Source of the DNA: Lactobacillus sp. ESL0679
GTDB lineage: Bacteria > Bacillota > Bacilli > Lactobacillales > Lactobacillaceae
Assembly: GCF_029433515.1 (NCBI RefSeq)
Contig: NZ_JAQTIG010000001.1
Location: forward strand, 310,001-374,000
Direction of reading: 5' to 3'
DNA: 64,000 bases
Shown here: positions 1 through 9,478 of the stretch, piece by piece
How the letters are laid out: the number at the start of each line of letters is the position of its first letter
Position numbering within the stretch: position 1 is the stretch's first letter
Program-made: the position numbers and the translations under genes
Notes under the pieces: generated by a model
Databases searched by the model: none
Seen by the model: the letters and a program-made list of their open reading frames with translations, nothing else
What the model was told of the DNA's origin: nothing

Positions 1-61
1 TCTCGTACAAAGTTTTATCAACAAAACTTTGGCCCAGATTTTTAACCGTTAGTAAACTCAT
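1..61 (-). CDS. ABC-F family ATPase, N-terminal fragment
   Basis: Only the first 20 codons lie in the window; the rest runs off the left edge. The peptide begins MSLLTVKNLGQSFVDKTLYE, which matches the usual opening beta strands of ABC-F (Uup/YkpA-type) duplicated ATPases that act on ribosomes. The ATG is preceded by an AAAGGGATGG ribosome site about 3-8 nt upstream, so the start is well placed. Further upstream on the same strand a TTGAGC / TATATA-like promoter can be seen around 87-118. The family call rests on a very short piece; another ABC ATPase is possible. Confidence 0.55.
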   Translation of the reverse strand, partial: MSLLTVKNLGQSFVDKTLYE

Positions 62-329
62 CGTCCATCCCTTTCGAACTAAAACAACTCGCTCTAGTAT
101 ATAATAAAGTCGCACTTTTGGCTCAAACAAGAAGCTGGTTGCCACAAATTTTGCCAGCAATCTGAAAATAAATACGCAGGAAACTATCATTAATCATTAT
201 GCCACTTCATAATAATTAATATTTTTACAATTAGTATTGAATTTCACAATGAATTATGCTTTAATTAGTTATATCAAGAGAAGTAGAAATACTAATTATA
301 CTATTTTAAAATCTAATAATTTATCAATC

Positions 330-495
330 TTATAAAATGACTAAATATGTAAGTTGTTGTAGTCAACATCTTGGTATTACTAGGTTTACCACCTGCTAGA
401 TTAAACACCTAGCAGGATTGAGCAAGATAATATGCTCTATTCATTAAATCACTTACAGAAGCATGCTAGGTTTCGAGCCTAGCATGTTTTCTTTT
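330..495 (+). ncRNA. Candidate small RNA or orphan leader with three hairpins
   Basis: This gene-free stretch of about 530 bases (62-596) holds three successive hairpins on the plus strand: GTTG/CAAC near 353-366, CCTGCTAG/CTAGCAGG (392-399 with 409-416), and CATGCTAGG/CCTAGCATG (462-470 with 478-486). The last is followed by TTTTCTTTT and is a good intrinsic terminator. Hairpins two and three share the GCTAG/CTAGC core. No open reading frame with a ribosome site is visible, and no convincing promoter could be chosen (a TTGAAT-N17-TTTAAT pair near 236-264 is possible). Function unknown. Confidence 0.3.
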
Positions 496-520
496 ATAAA
501 TAATTCACTAACTGCAAAAA

Positions 521-555
521 GTCCACTGGAATCTTTAAATTCCAGTGGACCTTTT
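521..555. terminator. Bidirectional terminator after dapF
   Basis: Twelve-base perfect stem GTCCACTGGAAT / ATTCCAGTGGAC (521-532 with 539-550), loop CTTTAA. It is followed by CTTTTATT on the plus strand and by TTTTTGC on the minus strand, so it can end the lysC-dapF transcript and any plus-strand RNA from the left. Confidence 0.8.
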
Positions 556-596
556 ATTGATGCCCGAGCTATTAAAGCATAAAGCACTGCTTCTTA

Positions 597-1583
597 TTAT
601 TTTTTGAAAACAGACACAAACTTTAAATAAGCTTCCTGCTCGCCAGTTGCGGCAACTTTAATCTGATCTTGCGCAAATTCTGCTTCATGCAAGCATTCTT
701 CAGGTAGAGAAATCTGGTGGGTTACGGTTGCATTACCAATTAGCTCGATCCAGTAACGATTAGCCTCAGAGTGAATTTTTGTCTGCACCAATCCCCCAGG
801 ATTATAAACCGTCAGCAACTCATCCGCGGCAACCTGCTCTGGATAAGTTAAGTGACCGGCTAAACTGGTCGCCGACATTCCTGTCCCACAGGCATTGGTA
901 AAACCAACGCCGCGCTCATAAGTCTCCACAAACAATCGATTAGACGCCAAAATTTGCGCAAAACTGACATTCACCCCATCTGGAAAATACGGATTAGGTT
1001 GATTTAATTGCTGGCCCAATTGCCGCAGCGTGTCATGAGCCGCATGAATATCATCGACAAAACTGATTAAATGCGGATTAGGAACTGCCAGTGCCGTAAA
1101 TTTCAGCTTAGCAGCTAGCTCTGGAATCGGTTGGTTAATAATTTTGGTTAAGGACAAATTATGCCAACCAACATCACTTGCCACAAACGACACCGGCGCA
1201 ATCTCAACACTAAAAGTCGGCACGTTAGGAGCCAAGTCTGGATATTGCTGCACATGCAAATTCGCCGCAGCCGTCTGCACCAAAAACTTGTGCTTGTGCA
1301 GTTTATTAGCTAAATATCTGGCAACTGTGCGCAGACCGTTGCCACACATCAAAGCTTGTGACCCGTCCTTGTTAAAAATTCGCATTTGCGCGACAGCCGT
1401 CTGGTTAGTCGCCGGTTCGACAACTAATAAGCCGTCACTGCCGCCAAGCAATCCCGCTTTGGCGTCGGTTAGCTTAACAGCCAAGTGCTCTAATTCAGGT
1501 GTTGTTAGTGGCTGCGTGAGTTTTGTTTGGTCCAGCAAAAAGAAGCTGTTTTGCGACCCATGAACTTTTTCTATATTAATCAT
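597..1583 (-). CDS. dapF: Diaminopimelate epimerase
   Basis: Converts LL-diaminopimelate to meso-diaminopimelate in the cytoplasm, the step before LysA. The 328-residue protein has the two active-site cysteine motifs of the PLP-independent epimerases: ALMCGNGLRTVARY near residue 80 and ACGTGMSAT near residue 232, plus the substrate-binding opening HGSQNSFFLLD. It is somewhat longer than the usual 270-280 residues because of a C-terminal extension after the GNATV strand, a form I associate with lactobacilli. It starts two bases after the lysC stop, so the genes are probably translationally coupled. A strong terminator follows at 521-555. Confidence 0.95.
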   Translation of the reverse strand: MINIEKVHGSQNSFFLLDQTKLTQPLTTPELEHLAVKLTDAKAGLLGGSDGLLVVEPATNQTAVAQMRIFNKDGSQALMCGNGLRTVARYLANKLHKHKFLVQTAAANLHVQQYPDLAPNVPTFSVEIAPVSFVASDVGWHNLSLTKIINQPIPELAAKLKFTALAVPNPHLISFVDDIHAAHDTLRQLGQQLNQPNPYFPDGVNVSFAQILASNRLFVETYERGVGFTNACGTGMSATSLAGHLTYPEQVAADELLTVYNPGGLVQTKIHSEANRYWIELIGNATVTHQISLPEECLHEAEFAQDQIKVAATGEQEAYLKFVSVFKK

Positions 1584-1585
1584 TA

Positions 1586-2950
1586 TTATTTTGCTTTCTG
1601 TATGAAAAAATTGTTGTAAATTTGTCTAACAGCTGCCGGAGCATCCTTACGCTTAGTTCCCAGCATAATCGAAATCCGTGATGCCCCCTGGTTAATCATG
1701 TGAACACCAATATTTTGGGCTGCGAGCGGCTCAATAATTTTGGCCATCACACCAACTTTATTTCGCATTCCTTCGCCAACCACCATGATAATGGCATAAT
1801 CATCAATCCATTCCAGACTATCCGGTTGCAATTCCGTCCGAATTTCCTGACACATCTTTTCGCGAACGCCGGCAGTAAACTGGCGATTATCAAAAATCAC
1901 GGTCAAGTCATCAATCCCTGACGGCATATGTTCGTATGAAATGTGATATTTATAAAAAATTTGCAGCAGCTTCAGGGTAAAACCCACCTCTTTGTTTAAC
2001 AAATATCGGTGTAAGTAAAGTGCCGAAAAATGTGTTGCAGTCGCCACTCCCGTAATTACGTTAGCTGGTTGAAAGTCCTTTGCTGGCACAATCATTGTTC
2101 CCTTAAGACGAGGATGATTAGTATTCTTGACATTAATCGGAATATTAGCCGCAATTGCCGGCAAAATCGCTTCATCATGAAAAACAGAAAAGCCCGCGTA
2201 TGATAATTCCCTCATTTCGCGATAAGTCATTTTGTTAATCGCCCTTGGATGTGCAACAATTGCCGGATTAGCCGCATAAATTGCGTCAACATCGGTAAAG
2301 TTTTCGTACACATCCGCATGAAAGCCACGAGCTAAAACAGCACCAGTAATATCCGAGCCACCACGAGAAAACGTGGCAATTTGCTTTTGTTTGGTTAAGC
2401 CATAAAAGCCCGGCACAATTAAGTAGCCAGCTGGCAAATGATATTGTGCTAACTTGTCATAGGTGTCTGGTAAAATCATGGCTGCCTGAGGATTATCCGT
2501 CACTTCGATTCCTAATTCTCCACTACCAGCAAAATGTGCATTTAAGTTTAATTTTTGCAATATTTGCGTTAACAAGTGTGCATTTAGAATCTCACCATGT
2601 GCTTTAAAAGTCGCTAATAAATAATCATCAATTTGGTATTCTTTTTTTGGTAAGTCCAACAAGATTTGCTTTAACCTTGTCATTTTTTCACTTGGTACGG
2701 AAAAATAATTGCCGATTGCGGCATAACGTTGCCAAATTTGCTCCTGAATAGCAGACAAGTCTTGATGAGCCAGCGTTCTATTTGCGTATTCTATTAGTAA
2801 ATCTGTTATTTTATAGTCATTTTTATCTCGCTTACCAGGCGCAGAAGTCACAATAATTTTGCGCTCTGGATCTGCGGTAATAATCTTAATAATTTTCTCA
2901 AAATGTGGGCCATCTGCTAATGAACTGCCGCCAAACTTAACTACTTTCAT
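1586..2950 (-). CDS. lysC: Aspartate kinase
   Basis: Phosphorylates aspartate, the first step toward lysine, threonine and methionine. The N-terminal kinase motif is VKFGGSSLADG and a TFSRGGSDITGAVLA segment lies near residue 200; two ACT-type regulatory segments occupy the last third. I start at the internal ATG (2950), giving 454 residues, because an AAAAAAGGATT ribosome site lies about ten bases upstream and the family begins MKVVKFGG. The longer frame to 3019 adds 23 residues without homology. It is divergent from the riboswitch-led lysA operon, and I see no L-box in its own leader, so feedback on lysine is expected at the ACT domains rather than in the RNA. Confidence 0.94.
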   Translation of the reverse strand: MKVVKFGGSSLADGPHFEKIIKIITADPERKIIVTSAPGKRDKNDYKITDLLIEYANRTLAHQDLSAIQEQIWQRYAAIGNYFSVPSEKMTRLKQILLDLPKKEYQIDDYLLATFKAHGEILNAHLLTQILQKLNLNAHFAGSGELGIEVTDNPQAAMILPDTYDKLAQYHLPAGYLIVPGFYGLTKQKQIATFSRGGSDITGAVLARGFHADVYENFTDVDAIYAANPAIVAHPRAINKMTYREMRELSYAGFSVFHDEAILPAIAANIPINVKNTNHPRLKGTMIVPAKDFQPANVITGVATATHFSALYLHRYLLNKEVGFTLKLLQIFYKYHISYEHMPSGIDDLTVIFDNRQFTAGVREKMCQEIRTELQPDSLEWIDDYAIIMVVGEGMRNKVGVMAKIIEPLAAQNIGVHMINQGASRISIMLGTKRKDAPAAVRQIYNNFFIQKAK

Positions 2951-3087
2951 TTTTTGGTCTAATCCTTTTTTATAAAAACTACTGGTAAATTTTTGAAAGA
3001 TTAGTTGCAATTCTAGCATTTATTTTTTAATCTGCAAGAAAAATATTTTTAAAATTATAAACTGGTTTGCTTTTTTAATTAAAATTA

Positions 3088-3116
3088 TTGACAGCTTTCT
3101 AAAAATAATATAATAT
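3088..3116 (+). promoter_or_regulatory. Promoter of the lysine operon
   Basis: Consensus -35 TTGACA (3088-3093) and -10 TATAAT (3109-3114; the shifted TAATAT at 3111-3116 would give 17-bp spacing). The predicted transcript starts about 3121, directly at the 5' edge of the lysine riboswitch. Confidence 0.7.
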
Positions 3117-3120
3117 TTAA

Positions 3121-3356
3121 GCAATCGAAGAGGTCGCAGTGACCATTAGTAAATTATCTGAGTTTTGCTAGAACTATGAAGCTAATTGAAAGGGGAAACT
3201 GCCGAAGCATTAATTCACAAGCAAGAATTAATAGCTGGGCCATGATTGAACAAATCATGGACTGTCGTAGAAAATCTACGGAGCGCTTCCGACAATTTGA
3301 TACCAGATATTAATTCAGGTTCTTTTGTTTCAGCGCAAACAAAAGAACCTTTTTTG
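3121..3356 (+). promoter_or_regulatory. Lysine riboswitch (L-box) with transcription terminator
   Basis: The leader carries the conserved L-box blocks in order: GAAGAGGTCGCAG (about 3127), a GAAAGGGGAAACTGCCGAAG block (3187-3206), GCTGGGC, ACTGTC, and GAGCGCTTCCG closing the aptamer near 3281-3291. It is followed by a terminator with a perfect 14-base stem, AGGTTCTTTTGTTT / AAACAAAAGAACCT (3317-3330 with 3337-3350), loop CAGCGC, and a T run. The expected behaviour from known L-boxes is that bound lysine allows the terminator to form, shutting off lysA and all genes downstream. ATTAATTC at 3309-3316 repeats the 5' arm of an aptamer stem and may take part in the switch. Confidence 0.92.
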
Positions 3357-3380
3357 TTAGCTAATTTGGGAGGAATCAAC

Positions 3381-4670
3381 TTGGTTAACGTTAACTCACA
3401 AGGACACTTATCAATCGGCAACTGCGATGCACTTGAGCTCGCTAAAGACTTCGGTACGCCACTTTATGTCTACGATGTCAGCATGATTAGGCAGCAATTA
3501 CGACAATTTCACAAAGCTTTTGACAAAACCGGCGTCAAATACGCCATCAGTTATGCCAGCAAAGCCTTTGCCATCAGGGCAATTGACCAAGTTATCGCAC
3601 AAGAAAACGGACATTTGGACATTGTTTCGGCCGGCGAATTAATGACTGCTGTTCAGGCTGGATTCCCGATGGAACACGTTAGCTTTCACGGCAACAACAA
3701 GTCCCTTGCGGAACTGCAGTTAGCCCTCGACAATCACGTTGGCACAATCATCGTTGATAATTTTTACGAATTAGAATTGTTAAACAAATTGCTGCCTAAG
3801 CATAAGCAGCCGGTTAACATCATGTTGCGCATTGCGCCAGGCATTTCGGCGCATACTCACCGCTACATTCAAACCGGTCAAGTCGACAGCAAATTTGGCT
3901 TTGACGTTCAGTCTGGTCAGGCAGAGCAGGCACTAAAACAGGTGTTACAAAATCCTAAACTCAATTTGCGCGGCTATCACGCTCACATTGGCTCCCAAAT
4001 TATGGCAGTTGCTGGTTTTACGGCTCTAGTACAGAAGATGGTTCAGCTAGCAGCCAGTTGGCAGGAAAAATTCCATTATCAGCCACAGGTTTTAAATTTT
4101 GGCGGCGGTTTTGGCATCAAATACACCAACGCCGACCACCCATTAGCCCCGCAAGAGTTTGTCCACGACATGATGCAAACACTGAAAAAAGAAATCGCCC
4201 AGACTAACTTGGCTCTGCCCGAAGTTTGGCTAGAGCCGGGGCGCTCAATCGTTGGTGAAGCTGGTTACAGCCTCTATACAATCGGTGCGCGCAAAACAAT
4301 CCCTAGTATTCGTACTTATCTTAGCGTTGACGGTGGCATGGGCGACAACATTCGCCCCGCCCTTTACCAAGCCGAATATCAGGCCGTCTTAGCTGCTAAG
4401 CCAGAGGCGGCGCCAACAGAAACCGTGACAATTGCTGGGCGCTATTGTGAGTCCGGCGACATTCTGGTCAAAGATCAGCCGCTACCTGAAAGTGCACCCG
4501 GCGATATTTTAGCAGTCCTTGCAACAGGAGCTTACGGCTACTCGATGGCTTCCAACTACAATCGTGTAGGTCGACCAGCCGTCGTCTTTGCGGAAAACGG
4601 CAACGCCAAACTCGTCGTTAAACGCGAGTCAATTGCGGATTTAACCAGCCTAGACCTAAATTATCTTTAA
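3381..4670 (+). CDS. lysA: Diaminopimelate decarboxylase
   Basis: PLP enzyme of the alanine-racemase fold that decarboxylates meso-diaminopimelate to L-lysine. YASKAFA near residue 60 holds the PLP lysine, HAHIGSQI near 202 and EPGRSIVGEAG near 286 are family motifs, and the catalytic CESGD lies near residue 358. I choose the TTG at 3381 as start because GGGAGGAA sits just upstream and the family begins VNSQGHLSIGNCD. The open frame extends back to 3246, but that part lies inside the riboswitch and terminator and cannot be coding. The result is 429 residues. It is the first gene of the riboswitch-controlled operon, 18 bases before dapH. Confidence 0.95.
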   Translation: MVNVNSQGHLSIGNCDALELAKDFGTPLYVYDVSMIRQQLRQFHKAFDKTGVKYAISYASKAFAIRAIDQVIAQENGHLDIVSAGELMTAVQAGFPMEHVSFHGNNKSLAELQLALDNHVGTIIVDNFYELELLNKLLPKHKQPVNIMLRIAPGISAHTHRYIQTGQVDSKFGFDVQSGQAEQALKQVLQNPKLNLRGYHAHIGSQIMAVAGFTALVQKMVQLAASWQEKFHYQPQVLNFGGGFGIKYTNADHPLAPQEFVHDMMQTLKKEIAQTNLALPEVWLEPGRSIVGEAGYSLYTIGARKTIPSIRTYLSVDGGMGDNIRPALYQAEYQAVLAAKPEAAPTETVTIAGRYCESGDILVKDQPLPESAPGDILAVLATGAYGYSMASNYNRVGRPAVVFAENGNAKLVVKRESIADLTSLDLNYL

Positions 4671-4688
4671 GTAACATGAGGAAAAATA

Positions 4689-5396
4689 ATGAAGCAAACT
4701 GCACAAGAAATTATTGATTTTATTAGTAACGCACCCAAAAAGACGCCGGTTAAGGTTTACGTCCAAGGAAATTTAGCTAATCTAGCTGTCCCCGAAAGCA
4801 TTCAGGCTTTTTTAGACGACAAAATTGGCATTCTGTTTGGCGACTGGACCGAGATTGAGCCATTTTTAGACAAAAACAAGGCACAAATTACTCGCTATCA
4901 CCGTGAAAACGATTCTCGTAACTCCGCCGTGCCGTTACTCGATTACACCAAGATTAACGCCCGCATTGAACCCGGCGCGATTATTCGCGACCACGTCAAA
5001 ATCGGTAAGCAAGCCGTGATTATGATGGGCGCAGTGATTAATATCGGGGCGGAAATCGGCTCTAATACGATGATTGATATGGGAACGGTGATTGGCGGCC
5101 GAGCAATTATTGGGCAAAATGTCCACGTTGGTGCTAACGCAGTGGTAGCTGGCGTAATTGAACCAGCGTCGGCCAAACCCGTCAGAATTGGCGACAATGT
5201 CCTAGTTGGCGCTAACGCCACGATACTTGAAGGCATCCAAATTGGCGCCGGGGCCGTAATTGGCGCCGGGGCTGTGGTGACTAAGGATGTTGCCCCTAAT
5301 ACCGTCGTTATTGGTGTCCCAGCCAAAGTAATTAAGCAAGTTGACGACCAGACCAAGAGTAAAACCGGTCTGGAAACTAGCTTGCGAAAGCTGTGA
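4689..5396 (+). CDS. dapH: Tetrahydrodipicolinate N-acetyltransferase
   Basis: Acetylates tetrahydrodipicolinate with acetyl-CoA, which sets this pathway on the acetyl branch rather than the succinyl or dehydrogenase branch. The 235 residues have an alpha/beta N-terminal domain ([15 protein letters not shown]) followed from about residue 90 by left-handed beta-helix hexapeptide repeats (for example [40 protein letters not shown]) that form the trimeric acetyl-CoA site. Often annotated dapD in lactobacilli. The stop lies four bases before the next start, so coupled translation is likely. Confidence 0.95.
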   Translation: MKQTAQEIIDFISNAPKKTPVKVYVQGNLANLAVPESIQAFLDDKIGILFGDWTEIEPFLDKNKAQITRYHRENDSRNSAVPLLDYTKINARIEPGAIIRDHVKIGKQAVIMMGAVINIGAEIGSNTMIDMGTVIGGRAIIGQNVHVGANAVVAGVIEPASAKPVRIGDNVLVGANATILEGIQIGAGAVIGAGAVVTKDVAPNTVVIGVPAKVIKQVDDQTKSKTGLETSLRKL

Positions 5397-5400
5397 CTGC

Positions 5401-6555
5401 ATGACCCAATTTAACGAACAAGATTTAATTAAAATTAGACGCCAATTACACCAAATTCCTGAATTGGCGCTTAAAGAAACGGCAACCCAAAAATTATTGC
5501 TGCAACTAATTAGTGAATTACCGCAGCAATTTTTAACAATTAAAACTTTCCCGCAATTGCCAACTGCAATCATGGTTTTGGTTAAAGGAAAAAACGCCCA
5601 AAAAACAATCGGTTACCGCGCCGACATTGACGGTCTGCCTATTGCTGAACAAAACGACCTGCCCTACCAATCGCAGCATCCCGGCATCATGCACGCTTGC
5701 GGCCACGATTTGCACATGACCATTGCCCTTGGCGCTCTAAGTTATTTTGCCAATCATCAGCCACAAGATAATTTGGTTTTCTTCTTTCAACCGGCTGAAG
5801 AAAGTGAAAGTGGCGCTAAAATCGCGTATGACCAGCACCTGTTTACCGGACAATTCGCCTTAGACGAAATTTACGCACTACACGATACCCCGCAATTACT
5901 GGTAGGAACAATCGGGACTAGACAAGGAACATTATTTGCCGGAACTACCGAAGTTGACGTCGATTTTACCGGGCAAGATGGCCATGCCGCCTACCCGCAA
6001 AATGCCAACGACATGATTGTTGCCGCCGCGCAATTCATTACGCAAGTGCAAACAATCATTTCACGTAGTATTGATCCGTTAAAAGCTGGCGTCATTACCT
6101 TAGGCAAAATGACGGCAGGCAATGTCCGCAACGCCATCGCTGGCACGGCGCACATCGAGGGGACAATTCGCGGGTTAACTCAGGACATGATTACTTTAAT
6201 CAAGCAGCGCCTGCGCGAAGTAGCTACTGGCGTGGCCACAAGTTATGGAGCCGACATTAAGATTAGCTTCAATCAGGGCGGCTATTTCCCAGTCGTGAAT
6301 GACCCGCAACTAACTACAGACTTGATTACTTTTCTTAAGCAATCACCTCAAGTCAACTTTGCCGAAATAGAGCCTGCAATGACTGGCGAAGACTTCGGTT
6401 ATTTAACCAATCAAATTCCGGGTGCAATGTTCTGGTTAGGTGTTGGTCAACACGGCTCGCTGCATTCCGCCACCTTTACCCCTGACGAAGGGGCCATCTT
6501 AGTGGGCGTCGAAACGGTTATTGGCTTTTTAAAAAGACGAATGCAGAACAATTAA
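5401..6555 (+). CDS. N-acetyldiaminopimelate deacetylase (M20 family)
   Basis: Removes the acetyl group from N-acetyl-LL-diaminopimelate to give LL-diaminopimelate for DapF. The 384-residue M20D peptidase fold shows the metal ligands HACGHDLHM near residue 99, AEES near 133, an ALHDTP histidine near 160 and a HSATF histidine near 358. The frame is open from a TTG at 5341, which would overlap dapH by 56 bases. The ATG at 5401, four bases after the dapH stop, is preferred although its ribosome site is weak, as expected for a coupled start. Position between dapH and dapA supports the acetyl-DAP assignment over a general aminoacylase. Confidence 0.93.
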   Translation: MTQFNEQDLIKIRRQLHQIPELALKETATQKLLLQLISELPQQFLTIKTFPQLPTAIMVLVKGKNAQKTIGYRADIDGLPIAEQNDLPYQSQHPGIMHACGHDLHMTIALGALSYFANHQPQDNLVFFFQPAEESESGAKIAYDQHLFTGQFALDEIYALHDTPQLLVGTIGTRQGTLFAGTTEVDVDFTGQDGHAAYPQNANDMIVAAAQFITQVQTIISRSIDPLKAGVITLGKMTAGNVRNAIAGTAHIEGTIRGLTQDMITLIKQRLREVATGVATSYGADIKISFNQGGYFPVVNDPQLTTDLITFLKQSPQVNFAEIEPAMTGEDFGYLTNQIPGAMFWLGVGQHGSLHSATFTPDEGAILVGVETVIGFLKRRMQNN

Positions 6556-6572
6556 TATAGAAAGGATTAGCA

Positions 6573-7499
6573 ATGTTATTACAAAACGCAGAAATTTTAA
6601 CAGCCATCGTCACGCCATTTAACGATGATGGCACAATCAATTATCACGGCCTTGAAGAGTTAGTCAATCACTTAATAGCTCACGGCAGTCAAGGCTTTGT
6701 CGTTGGTGGCACCACTGGCGAAGTCGCCACCCTGTCTAATGAAGAAAAACTGGCACTTTATCAAAAATTTGTCGAGATTACGGCGGGTCGCGTACCGGTT
6801 ATCGCTGGCACGGGGTCAAACAATACGCAAGCAACAATTGAATTGAGCAAGCAAGTCAGTCAAATTGCGGGGCTGGCAGCTCAACTCGTGGTGGTTCCTT
6901 ACTACAACAAGCCCAATCAACGCGGAATGATTGCCCACTTTACCGCAGTTGCGGCACATTCGAGTTTGCCAATCATTATTTATAACATCCCCGGCCGCAC
7001 CGGCGTCACGATGAGCAACGATACGATTTTGGAATTGGCTAAAAATCCCCAAATTATCGGCGTTAAGCAGTGTACAACTGTTGAGGATCTGGAATACTTG
7101 GTTGAACATGCACCCCATGATTTTCTCGTTTTCAGTGGCGAAGACGCGCAAAGTTTAGCAGCCAAAACAGTTGGTGCTCAAGGGATAATTTCCGTTGCTT
7201 CTCACCTCTATGGTGACCAAATGAGTCAAATGTACGCGGCTCTGGATGCTGGTAATATCGCCGAAGCTGGAGCTTGGCAACGCAAGTTAACGCCTAAGAT
7301 GGCTGCCCTATTCATGTTTCCATCGCCATCTGGCGTTAAGGCAGCGCTCAATGCCCAAGGCTTTCATACCGGCGGCTGCCGCCTGCCCATCGTTAATTTA
7401 AATGATGATGAGCAAAGGCAACTCGCCCATGCTCTCGGAATCGCAAATGGTGACTTAAGTCAGCCAATCAATTTACAGTTAGGAGCCGATCATGATTAG
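6573..7499 (+). CDS. dapA: 4-hydroxy-tetrahydrodipicolinate synthase
   Basis: Condenses pyruvate with aspartate semialdehyde. The 308-residue TIM-barrel protein has [10 protein letters not shown] (phosphate/pyruvate-binding loop) near residue 46, the catalytic tyrosine in [12 protein letters not shown] near 137, and the Schiff-base lysine in IIGVKQCTT near 164. A GAAAGGATTAG ribosome site precedes the ATG. The 3' end overlaps dapB by eight bases, typical of a coupled pair. Confidence 0.96.
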   Translation: MLLQNAEILTAIVTPFNDDGTINYHGLEELVNHLIAHGSQGFVVGGTTGEVATLSNEEKLALYQKFVEITAGRVPVIAGTGSNNTQATIELSKQVSQIAGLAAQLVVVPYYNKPNQRGMIAHFTAVAAHSSLPIIIYNIPGRTGVTMSNDTILELAKNPQIIGVKQCTTVEDLEYLVEHAPHDFLVFSGEDAQSLAAKTVGAQGIISVASHLYGDQMSQMYAALDAGNIAEAGAWQRKLTPKMAALFMFPSPSGVKAALNAQGFHTGGCRLPIVNLNDDEQRQLAHALGIANGDLSQPINLQLGADHD

Positions 7500-8268
7500 A
7501 GTTTTAATCGCCGGGTTTAACGGGGCAATGGGGCAAAGAGCCGTCAAGTTAGTGCAAAAAATGCCGAACTACAAGCTAGCAGCAGTCCTTTCGCCGCACT
7601 TGCATAGCCTAAATCCAAATGACTATAACTTAGACTCAGATACCGCGGTGTTTACCAGCCTGACAGACATTACTGGCCAAATTGACATAATTGACATCTG
7701 GCTTGATTTCACTACTCCTAGCACTGTTTATGCTAATACCAAATTCGCAATTGAACACCAGATGCGGCCAGTTATCGGAACTTCGGGATTAAGCGATCAA
7801 CAAGTTACCGAATTGCAAGCTTTAGCTAAGCAACTTAAAGTTGGCGGCATTATTGCACCCAACTTTGGTCTCTCAGCAGTCTTATTAATGAAGTTTGCTA
7901 AAATGGCGGCAGCTTACTTCCCTAATGCGGAAATCATCGAAATGCACCACGCTGACAAAAAAGATGCCCCATCAGGTACGGCAATTAAAACTGCCCAGGA
8001 AATTGCGCAAAGTCGCACTTCTCAAGTAGCTGCCAACTTTAATGACAATCCCGCACGTGGCGGTGACTATTACGGCGTGCCAATTCACGCGGTGCGTTTA
8101 CCCGGTTATGTCGCCCACGAACAAGTCTTGTTTGGTGGTGCTGGTGAAGCCTTAACTATCAGACAAGACTCATTTGACCGCAACTCATTTATGTCCGGTG
8201 TAGAACTAGCTTTAAAGCAAGTTATGCAGCTCGACGAATTAATTGTCGGTCTTGAAAATTTAATTTAA
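7492..8268 (+). CDS. dapB: 4-hydroxy-tetrahydrodipicolinate reductase
   Basis: NAD(P)H-dependent reduction of the DapA product to tetrahydrodipicolinate. The nucleotide-binding loop is [13 protein letters not shown] at the N terminus. The substrate/catalytic motif is [15 protein letters not shown] near residues 151-165, with the histidine pair and lysine expected for DapB. It is 258 residues, normal for the family, starts inside the end of dapA and ends 18 bases before patA. Confidence 0.96.
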   Translation: MIRVLIAGFNGAMGQRAVKLVQKMPNYKLAAVLSPHLHSLNPNDYNLDSDTAVFTSLTDITGQIDIIDIWLDFTTPSTVYANTKFAIEHQMRPVIGTSGLSDQQVTELQALAKQLKVGGIIAPNFGLSAVLLMKFAKMAAAYFPNAEIIEMHHADKKDAPSGTAIKTAQEIAQSRTSQVAANFNDNPARGGDYYGVPIHAVRLPGYVAHEQVLFGGAGEALTIRQDSFDRNSFMSGVELALKQVMQLDELIVGLENLI

Positions 8269-8286
8269 ACCTAAGGAGTGTATTTT

Positions 8287-9465
8287 ATGCCAGAACTAGC
8301 TGCTAATTTAGAACCAATTGTCAATTGCCGGTTACTAACCACGACGCCATCAGCCATTCGGAAGTTTGACCAAGAAATCTCCGGAATTCCTGGGATTATC
8401 AAATTAACTATAGGTGAACCGGACCTAAATACGCCAGAGCACGTCAAACAAGCTGCTATTAACAGTATCAACAATAACGAGTCACACTACGGCAGGCAAA
8501 TGGGATCTCTCAAGTTAGATCAGGCAATCAGTGCATACCTAAAACGGAAACAAAATTTAGTCTACGACCCCGAAACAGAAATTATTGTCACAGTTGGTGC
8601 AACTGAAGCCATTGCGACCACGATTGTTTCTCTTTTCAATGCTGGCGATGAAGTCATTGTTCCTACGCCTACCTTTGCCCTTTACTTTTCGCTGCTGCAC
8701 CTGTTTGGCGTTAAGGCAGTCACCATTAACACGGCCCAAGATGATTTTTTATTGCAGCCAGAGAGATTAAAAAAAACGCTAGAGGAGCATCCCCACGCCA
8801 AAGGAATTATCTTGAATTATCCTAATAATCCAACTGGCCGTGAATATCCCGAGACTTTGATAAAAAAGCTGGCCGCAATCCTTGAGCAGCACCAGCTTTA
8901 TGTACTTTCTGATGAAATTTACAGCGAATTAATATACGGAACCAAGCATTATTCAATCGCGCGCTGCCTTCCTGAACAAACAATCCTTATCAGTGGTCTG
9001 TCAAAGTCCCACGCCATGACCGGCTATCGCGTTGGCTATATCGCTGCCCCACAAAAAGTAATCAAATTGCTCACGACTACGCACGCATTATTGGTAACGG
9101 CCGTTCCCAATATGACACAAGCTGCCGCCTGCGAGGCATTATCCGTGCGCGGGGATGCCGATCCACAAAAGGCTAACAAAATTTACGCTGAACGTAAAGA
9201 CTTAATCAGTACCGGGTTAAGTCAGTTAGGCTTTGAAATTATTCCGCCAGAAGGTGCCTTTTACCTGTTCGCTAAAATCCCCGCTAAATACGGCACTGAC
9301 GACTTAACGTTTGCCCGTGAATTAGCACACAGTGCTCGCGTTGGCTGTATACCTGGTAGTGCTTTTGGTGATGGCGGGATTGGTTATGTGCGTTTTTCTT
9401 ATGCCGCTAGTCCTGAAAAAATTCGCGAAGCACTCAACAGAATAGCTGATTTTTTAAATAATTAA
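8287..9465 (+). CDS. patA: N-acetyl-LL-diaminopimelate aminotransferase (class I/II)
   Basis: PLP aminotransferase that converts N-acetyl-2-amino-6-oxopimelate to N-acetyl-LL-diaminopimelate. It shows LTIGEPDLNTPEH near residue 40, NYPNNPTGR near 177, SDEIYSEL near 207 and the PLP-lysine segment LISGLSKSHAMTGYRVGY near 237. I use the ATG at 8287: AAGGAGTG lies seven bases upstream, and the GTG at 8278 is part of that ribosome site. It is 392 residues. The fold alone would fit several substrates; the operon position decides the role. Confidence 0.9.
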   Translation: MPELAANLEPIVNCRLLTTTPSAIRKFDQEISGIPGIIKLTIGEPDLNTPEHVKQAAINSINNNESHYGRQMGSLKLDQAISAYLKRKQNLVYDPETEIIVTVGATEAIATTIVSLFNAGDEVIVPTPTFALYFSLLHLFGVKAVTINTAQDDFLLQPERLKKTLEEHPHAKGIILNYPNNPTGREYPETLIKKLAAILEQHQLYVLSDEIYSELIYGTKHYSIARCLPEQTILISGLSKSHAMTGYRVGYIAAPQKVIKLLTTTHALLVTAVPNMTQAAACEALSVRGDADPQKANKIYAERKDLISTGLSQLGFEIIPPEGAFYLFAKIPAKYGTDDLTFARELAHSARVGCIPGSAFGDGGIGYVRFSYAASPEKIREALNRIADFLNN

Positions 9466-9478
9466 GGAAGTAATCATC

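Noticed and set aside
2951-3019. N-terminal extension of lysC
   Set aside because: The added 23 residues precede the MKVVKFGG family start, which has its own AAGGATT site.
3246-3380. N-terminal extension of lysA to an upstream start
   Set aside because: The stretch is the lysine riboswitch and terminator; the TTG at 3381 has the ribosome site and matches the family start.
4943-5356. 137-residue minus-strand open frame within dapH
   Set aside because: Shadow of the hexapeptide-repeat coding sequence, without a ribosome site or protein-like composition.
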